Part shown: one piece after another, positions 18,957 to 24,331 of the stretch | How the letters are laid out: each line of letters begins with the position of its first letter | Numbering within the stretch: position 1 is the stretch's first letter | Assembly (NCBI GenBank): GCA_009602725.1 | Contig: WELB01000248.1 | Location: 1 to 24,331, forward strand | Origin: Spirogloea muscicola | Lineage: Eukaryota > Streptophyta > Zygnematophyceae > Spirogloeales > Spirogloeaceae | Direction: 5' to 3' | DNA length: 24,331 nt | The notes under the pieces: model-generated | What the model was told of the DNA's origin: nothing | Seen by the model: only the letters and a program-made list of their open reading frames with translations | The model's database searches: none | Position numbers and translations under genes: made by a program

Positions 18957-19242
18957 GTGGTGCTGTCCTGGCCCCTTCGGACTTCAATAATTCTCTCTGG
19001 GCTAGCCTTCTGGCTAGCCTTCTGGAAGAGTCTTTCTCTCTGTGAATAGAAGTCCTGCCGATTGACGTGAGTGCCAACATCTCCTGCGGAGCCAACACGA
19101 GTTCCTCGATCAGTTGGAGAATGAGCTATCCGTCATCCATCACTGCTTGTCCCAGTGTGCCTACTCAAGCTTATGCGATTACTTGTCGGATATTGCTAGG
19201 TGCTTAGACAAGAAATTCTTGAACTCAATCGAGGGGCGGTGG

Positions 19243-19266
19243 CTACTGAGAGGGCCCTCTCAGTAG
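19243..19266. repeat. perfect 24-bp palindrome
   Basis: The arm CTACTGAGAGGG is followed immediately by its exact reverse complement, with no loop. It lies next to GAGGGGCGGTGG, a word resembling the GAGGGCGGTGGCTG at the minus-strand tail copies at 19434 and 19550. Confidence 0.9.
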
Positions 19267-19414
19267 TAGCTCAAAAGAAGGGACAGAGTGACGTGCCTCA
19301 AAGCGGATTTTAGCTCGCAATCATTCAGTGGCTGGTAGACATTCTCTTCCTTCTGAAGAGCTCTCACAATAATGGAATCGAATGATGCTTGCCGAGCAGC
19401 CTGTCAGTCGCAAC

Positions 19415-19770
19415 ATCAGGACGCCTCCAGGAGAGGGCGGTGGCTGTGAGAGGCCAGCCCAGAAAAATGAATGAACAACGTTCGAGGGGGCCAGGAAAGT
19501 GCTAAAGCACACGGGGAACAATATCTCGTTGATAGACGCTTCCATGAGAGGGCGGTGGCTGGGAGAGGCCAGCTCAGGAAAAAGAAGTAACAAAGTCCGA
19601 AGGGGCCAGGGAAGCGCTAAAGCACACACGGAATCAAGTAGTATCTAACACTCAGTAACCCCTACTAAGCAGCCGCAGGTCACAGAAACTAGCCTCCTGG
19701 TAGCGGGTCCCCTGGCTAGGGCCAGAGGCGGCAGCAGGGGCACGACCTGCACCCAGCTCGCTGACCTGCA
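19415..19770 (-). mobile_element. minus-strand retroelement 3' end with duplicated tail
   Basis: On the minus strand about 19765-19652 encodes GRAPAAASG, then E-A-S-F-C-D-L-R-L-L-S-R-G-Y-stop, aligning with GRALAAASG and A-S-Y-S-D-L-H-L-L-T-R-G-Y-stop of the long copy. The 3' region that follows is present twice. Each unit contains GTGTGCTTTAGC, CTTCCCTGGCCCC or CTTTCCTGGCCCC, a GCTGGCCTCTC hairpin and CACCGCCCTCTC. Confidence 0.8.
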
Positions 19771-19823
19771 GCTCGCTGCCGGCGGCCGGTAGCTGGGGCC
19801 CTTGGTGTGATACTGTTCCCCGT

Positions 19824-20213
19824 GTGCCCGTGGCCGGGGGGCCGCGTCTCATCCTGGACGTGGTGACTACTCACGCCTTCGACAACACTCACCCGACGAA
19901 ATCTGCTTCCACGGCTGGGCATGCGGTGGCCTGCGCCGCCCGGGCCAAGGAGCTCATATATGCTGACCACCCGCGGGACGACGAGTGCTTTCCGCTCGCC
20001 ATCGACACCCACGGTGCCTTGGGCGCTAGGTGGCTGGAGCTGCTCAACAATCTCTCCCGCCACGCTATCGCCAGCTACAGCCTTGGGGAGCCGGTGGACT
20101 TCCATGCAGCGGCAGCTGCGGCGGTAGTCGCGGCAGGCAGTCGCCGGACTACCTCCGCTTTCGGAAAACGACGGCGCTTTCAAATTGAGGCAATGGCTGT
20201 TCGAAAGAAGTGA
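19824..20213 (+). pseudogene. retroelement endonuclease-domain fragment
   Basis: The frame encodes GGPRLILDVVTTHAF, CAARAKELIYADHP, DDECFPLAIDTHGALGARWL and ELLNNLSRHA. These align with GGGPRLIADVVTT, AAAKERKYSDHP, EFIPLAVDVHGAFGAKWL and LLHRLARRA of the long copy. It starts just after the first endonuclease aspartate motif and contains no reverse transcriptase, so it is a 5'-truncated fragment. It diverges from the long copy after about residue 85 and ends at a stop at 20211-20213. Confidence 0.85.
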
Positions 20214-20217
20214 GCAT

Positions 20218-20280
20218 CTATTGAAGGGGGCTAAGGCAAAGCCAGTCCGAAAAGAACTGACAAATTCCGAAAGGGGAGCT
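20218..20280 (-). repeat. retroelement tail fragment
   Basis: On the minus strand it reads TTTCGGAATTTGTCAGTTCT, TTTCGGACTGGC and TTTGCCTTAGCCCCC, a diverged copy of the common tail and hairpin. Confidence 0.65.
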
Positions 20281-20558
20281 GTCCCACTAAGCTCGGCCCT
20301 GCTGCCTGACAGTCCCCATGCCACCCCGTGTCCGGCTCTGCCGGACTTGAAGGATCAGATTGTCCGACGCCACCTGGCATGCCGTGTGCCACCGGGACGA
20401 GGTTTTATCACGCATGGAAATGGTACAAAGTGCCCGGCCAGCAGGAACGTGCGTCCCGCGATCTGGGACTTTCCGATGTAAGTTACTTCCCAGAAGGGGC
20501 GATGGCGGTGGAAGTGGCTGCTTTTCCAAGACAGAAGGAGTCTCAGGCTCATACTTGC

Positions 20559-20733
20559 CTCTTCCCCTGCTCCGACTTGCTGCTGCTCATTGGTGGGTAC
20601 TAAGCTTCCATCTGCAGTCGTCTCGTGTCTAGCTGTGTGGTTTCTGTTTTTGGCACCTTTTGGCTGTTTGGACCTTGTCCATTCTTTTTGGGCTGGCCTT
20701 TTCCAGCCCCTACCCTCCGTGCGCGAGCACTTC
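20559..20733 (+). mobile_element. 5'-truncated retroelement copy flanked by near-identical direct repeats
   Basis: The insert begins near the codons C-S-D-L-L-L-L-I-G-G-Y-stop, a diverged version of the long copy's C-terminus. It continues through GTCGTCTCGTGTCTAGC, GGACCTTGTCCATTC and TTGGGCTGGCCTTTTCCAGC to GCGCGAGCACTTC. It is flanked by CTCATACTTGC (20548-20558) and CTCATACTTTGC (20734-20745), a likely target-site duplication with a one-base length difference. Confidence 0.75.
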
Positions 20734-20876
20734 CTCATACTTTGCACCTGTAAGGAGGATGAGCTTCTGTTGGTGGCAGAAGGGCTCTTACTCTGACGAT
20801 AGGCTAGCCCAAAAACATGGACAAGTTTCAAATGGGCCTGTCAGCTAAGCAGCAAATGATGTATCTTTTCTCTCTC

Positions 20877-21450
<574 letters not shown>

Positions 21451-21737
21451 ATTCACGGTATTCATATCGCCCTAGTGCAATAACAAAATATTATCCTAGT
21501 CGTCAGGAATCTTTTGCCTCCTTAACTTGGACAAGTAAGTTGGCTATACGAGCAACTTCACAACTCCAGCAAAAGGACAACAATGCACAGCCACAGAGCA
21601 GAAAGTTTTAAGAACTCTAACGAAGGGACATAGATGCAAGTCAAAGAGGAGCAGCTAGCAAACTGCAGTTCTAGTATGGTTGCCGAATTCATATTCAACC
21701 ACTACAGTGGTGTACAGTACAGTAGCGCAGCGAGTAC

Positions 21738-22609
21738 CTGGACCTTCTTCCGACAGAGGACAGCAAGTGACCGTGCAGCCGCAGCCGATGCCTGCAGTGC
21801 CGCCAGGAATGTCTGAGCAGGGCTTGGGCTTGCAGTCCACATTGGAGAAGGTCTCAGTTGCCAGCAGCCTTTCTCGGCGTAGCCCTTCAAAGAGCTCCTG
21901 GGTGTCATTGCACAGTCTCCGACGATGAGGGCGTTTGGCTGGAAGCAACTCGTGTGGCCAGCTACATCTCCGCAGGGACGTCGGGAATCTGCTTGGATAG
22001 TAACCAGTGTCAATATGAGCAGAGACACCCTCTTTTAGGTGATTCATAGCCTTGCAGGTCAGTCGAACCGGGGAAGCTCCCTCCATAGGCTCAAGCGTGA
22101 CGTGACAACTAGTGTGCTGGCCAGCAGCCACGTGGTCGCCACCCTCGCAATTCTTGCACCACCATCTGGGGCGACTCGTAGTGTGACTCAGTGCCTCATG
22201 TATGTCACATGTTGCAATACCTGCTCACACTACAATAATGGTCAAGTTCCCCTTCAATAGTGACATCTTCTCCGCTTGACACTGCTGTGACGCTCACCTT
22301 ACAGAGGCCATGTGAGACAAGAGTGCAACGCTGGAGCAGAGTTGCTGACGTCACAGACTTAGAAGTGTTGCATGCGCACCTGGCTCTGGCGGTGCAGCCA
22401 CTGTGATGAACAAAGATGCAGTCCTGGCTGTCCAGCGTCAGGCCCGGCGCGACCTCCTTGGCGTAGAATAGCTCCCCACTGTCATCGCTGAGAACGGCGT
22501 ACTGCATCTCGTGCTTGGCAGCTCGGACGCAAGCAGGAGCCACTGCAGCAACGAGAAGCGCGACAAGCTGCACCCACCGCTTGCTACCGACGCGCTGCCC
22601 GACTGTCAT
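21738..22609 (-). CDS. secreted cysteine-rich protein of unknown family, at least 3 exons, 3' end not found
   Basis: Exons in coding order: 22609-22380, 22165-22029, 21938-21738. Junctions are phase-compatible (AG|A, G|CC, then phase 1 at G|GTACTC). The 189 residues begin with a signal peptide (VQLVALLVAAVAPACVRAA). The mature part has DCIFVHHSGC, WWCKNCEGGDH, TSCHVTLEP, VRLTCK, LCNDTQELFEGL, VDCKPKPCSD and GIGCGCTVTCC. The many cysteines point to a disulfide-rich extracellular or cell-wall protein. I do not recognise the family. No continuing exon was found between 21737 and the microsatellite at 21450, so the gene may extend past the repeat or be truncated. An alternative exon 1 ending at 22298 is possible but breaks phase with exon 2. 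A retroelement tail lies about 150 bp upstream of the ATG. Confidence 0.65.
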
Positions 22610-22756
22610 CTTTGCGCCAATCGCTAGCAAGCACCAGCTGCGGCAGCTGAGCAGAGAGCAGGAAGAACTTGCGAGCCCGGACCCTAACCTGGCTCGCGAA
22701 TGCGGCGGGGCGACAGAATGTACTGTGTCGGAGAAGGAGCTCTTCCACACGGATGC

Positions 22757-22805
22757 GATGGCTGTGAAAGGCCAGCCCAATCACCTGGACAAGGACAGAG
22801 GGGCC
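22757..22805 (-). repeat. retroelement tail fragment upstream of the cysteine-rich gene
   Basis: On the minus strand it reads GGCCCCTCTGTCCTTGTCC, AGGTGATTGGGCTGGCC and TTTCACAGCC, a copy of the common tail. It lies in the presumed promoter or 5' untranslated region of the gene starting at 22609. Confidence 0.65.
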
Positions 22806-22864
22806 ACTGAGCGGCGGCCGAGCACAAAGGCACGCACGTCTACTGATGGAGGCCCGGTTGCCGC

Positions 22865-23640
22865 TTGATGCTCGCTGCACAGCGGGGTCCAGGGCCTGTC
22901 GAGGGGCTCCAAAGCGCAGATGGGGCTGCTCGCCCTCCCTCTCTCTTAGCCAAAAGGCTTCGCTTGTGTAGCACTTTCCTTTGCACCATGTTTCGCCCAA
23001 AGAGTGTACTGACTCAGCTTGGCTTCCATTTCAGTGCATGCGCACCGCGCGGTATCTCTTTTCCCCTCCACCATCCCGCCTGCTACTGCTGCTGCCCAAC
23101 TCCTCCTCTAGCAGCCCCAGCAGGACAGGTCGACAAGGCCCCAAGTGGCAATTCCGCCCTCTTCCCTCCCCCGTCCCTCCACTCCTGCCACTGCTGCTGC
23201 TTCAGTCGTCTAGCAGCCGGCCCTCTCCCCCCCCCCCTTTCCCACCCCCCCCTCCATTGGCACTTCCGGCCCTCTTTCGCCCCCCCTCCATTCCTCCCGC
23301 CACTGCTGCTGCCCCACTCCTCTGGCAGTTAATCTGGCCGCACTTGCTCTTTGGCAACTCCAGAAGCTGCTAGATGCAAGCTGCTACGTAATTATATGTG
23401 CTTGCCTTGTACTTGGCCATATTGGCCTTCGATTGTTTCAAATACACGAAATGTTTTGTTTTCGCAGCCCCTACCTTCTACACAAGGCCTACACTCCCGC
23501 TGGGTTGGCTTGAAGTGGCCACGCTTTCAGTTCATGCGCACCGCGCGCGCCTCTTTCCCTTCTCTCCGCTGGCTGGCAGAGGGTGCCTCCTCGTCTTATA
23601 CACGACTTTTTCTGCAACCCCGCCCTCACTAGGCCGGAGA
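22865..23640. other. pyrimidine-rich low-complexity region, no gene
   Basis: The plus strand is dominated by C and T with long C runs at 23227-23250. Three spaced, similar blocks with CTGCTGCTGC followed by a TCTAGCAG or TCTGGCAG word occur near 23081, 23185 and 23296, suggesting a diverged tandem repeat of about 105-110 bp. GTGCATGCGCACCGCGCG near 23034 recurs as TTCATGCGCACCGCGCG near 23531. Open frames here follow from composition. Confidence 0.6.
23325..23348 (+). repeat. short retroelement tail end
   Basis: The word CAGTTAATCTGGCCGCACTT followed by GCT matches the terminal part of the tail at 18302-18324 with one difference. Confidence 0.65.
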
Positions 23641-23999
23641 GAAGGATCGCTATCGCTTGGGCGCCAGCACACGGGGGTTCATAATGGCAAGCCAATACTC
23701 GAGATGCCGTGCCCGTGCGGGTAGTGGCTTGAGGGTTGGTTTCCGCGGCCGCTCAGCCGTAGATGCCGGGCAGCCAGCCGGGCGGCAGAGTCCTGCGGGC
23801 TCCGCGGCCACCCTGCTACCCACCAGCCCGGAAAAGCATCCCCCAATGCTGCCTTCTGATGCCGCTCGTTTTTGAATCGGCAGCCGCATCCTTCTATACC
23901 GCCACTGCTCCCACTCTCTCTCCCTCCCCTCGCCCTCCTTCCCATCCCACTCCCTGCCTTGCTTGCTCGCTTGCTCGCTCGCTGTCTCTCTATCTGAGT

Positions 24000-24125
24000 T
24001 TCTCTCAGCATCGTCTCGTATCTAGTTGTGTATTTTTTTTTTCGGCACCTATTTTGGCTTTTGGATATTGTCAGTTCTTTTTGTGCTGGCTTTGCCAGCC
24101 CTCTTCTCTCTGCGCGAGCAATTTC
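24000..24125 (+). repeat. retroelement tail copy ending at a TC run
   Basis: It contains GTCGTCTCGTATCTAGTTGT, TTCGGCACC, GGATATTGTCAGTTC, GTGCTGGCTTTGCCAGCCC and GCGCGAGCAATTTCAT, the same order of blocks as in the copy at 20620-20733. A (TC)n run starts four bases after the expected 3' terminus. Confidence 0.75.
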
Positions 24126-24126
24126 A

Positions 24127-24128
<2 letters not shown>

Positions 24129-24166
<38 letters not shown>
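24129..24166. repeat. (TC)n microsatellite, 19 units
   Basis: A clean 38-base TC run directly downstream of a retroelement tail. Confidence 0.97.
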
Positions 24167-24172
<6 letters not shown>

Positions 24173-24225
24173 TCTCACCCTCTCTTCCGCCCCCTCTCCA
24201 CCTCTCCCCCTCTCCCCCTCTTTCC

Positions 24226-24331
24226 TCAGAGCTTGTCCATTCCTTTGGGCTGCCCTTTCCCAGCCACCAGTCAATCTGGCCGCGCTTCTTGCTTGATGTC
24301 TTAGTCCTAGTCCTTCGCACTCCGACTCCTT
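24226..24331 (+). repeat. retroelement tail copy and the beginning of another at the window edge
   Basis: GCTTGTCCATTCCTTTGGGC, TTTCCCAGCCACCAGT and CAATCTGGCCGCGCTTCTTG match the tail at 18262-18324. The last 30 bases (AGTCCTTCGCACTCCGACTC then CTT) match the beginning of that same tail at 18238, so a second copy starts here and runs out of the window. Confidence 0.8.

Overview
The window reads as nuclear DNA of a green-lineage eukaryote, most likely a green alga whose class I cannot fix. The evidence is spliced genes with GT-AG introns, a 12-exon gene with the architecture of land-plant RRP6-like 3 proteins, degenerate TTTAGGG telomere-type repeats, and a transferrin-like gene of the sort known in green algae. 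Exons are GC-rich (long CCG/GCG runs), introns are nearer 50 % GC, and microsatellites are abundant. All exon structures were assembled by eye: splice motifs, phase matching and remembered family motifs. No alignment or RNA evidence was available.

Layout. 1-660: possible 3' part of a plus-strand gene (weak). 1759-8705, minus: an RRP6L3-type exonuclease gene with a DEDDy 3'-5' exonuclease domain followed by the EXD2-like zinc/C-terminal module. Twelve frame-compatible exons give about 999 residues, provided one ambiguous base (N at 8668) is an artefact. Its first intron holds degenerate telomeric repeats. 8706-10025: no gene seen. 10026-12810, minus: a complete seven-exon gene for a single-lobe transferrin-like protein of 423 residues with an N-terminal signal peptide and a C-terminal GPI-anchor-like or membrane tail. 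12811-13960: upstream and intergenic DNA.

From about 13.96 kb to the right end the character changes. The region is packed with copies of one non-LTR retrotransposon group. One copy (15451-18216) keeps a long open frame with a reverse transcriptase and an R2-type restriction-like endonuclease, but looks 5'-truncated. Around it are many short 3'-end pieces in both orientations. They share the last codons of that frame (S-D-L-x-L-L-T-R-G-Y-stop), a GGGCTGGC...CAGCC hairpin and a common 3' terminus, and several are flanked by short direct repeats. A compound (TC)n(AC)n microsatellite of about 570 bp follows at 20.88-21.45 kb. Embedded in this territory is a minus-strand gene for a secreted cysteine-rich protein that I do not recognise (21738-22609, 3' end not found). 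The right 1.5 kb is pyrimidine-rich low-complexity sequence with more retroelement tails.

The genes do not look like a functional cluster: RNA processing, possible iron binding at the cell surface, and an orphan secreted protein sit side by side. The clearest novelty candidates are the short retroposed tail family, with its apparent habit of inserting next to its own 3' ends, and the GPI-tailed single-lobe transferrin in which the anion-binding arginine position is aspartate.
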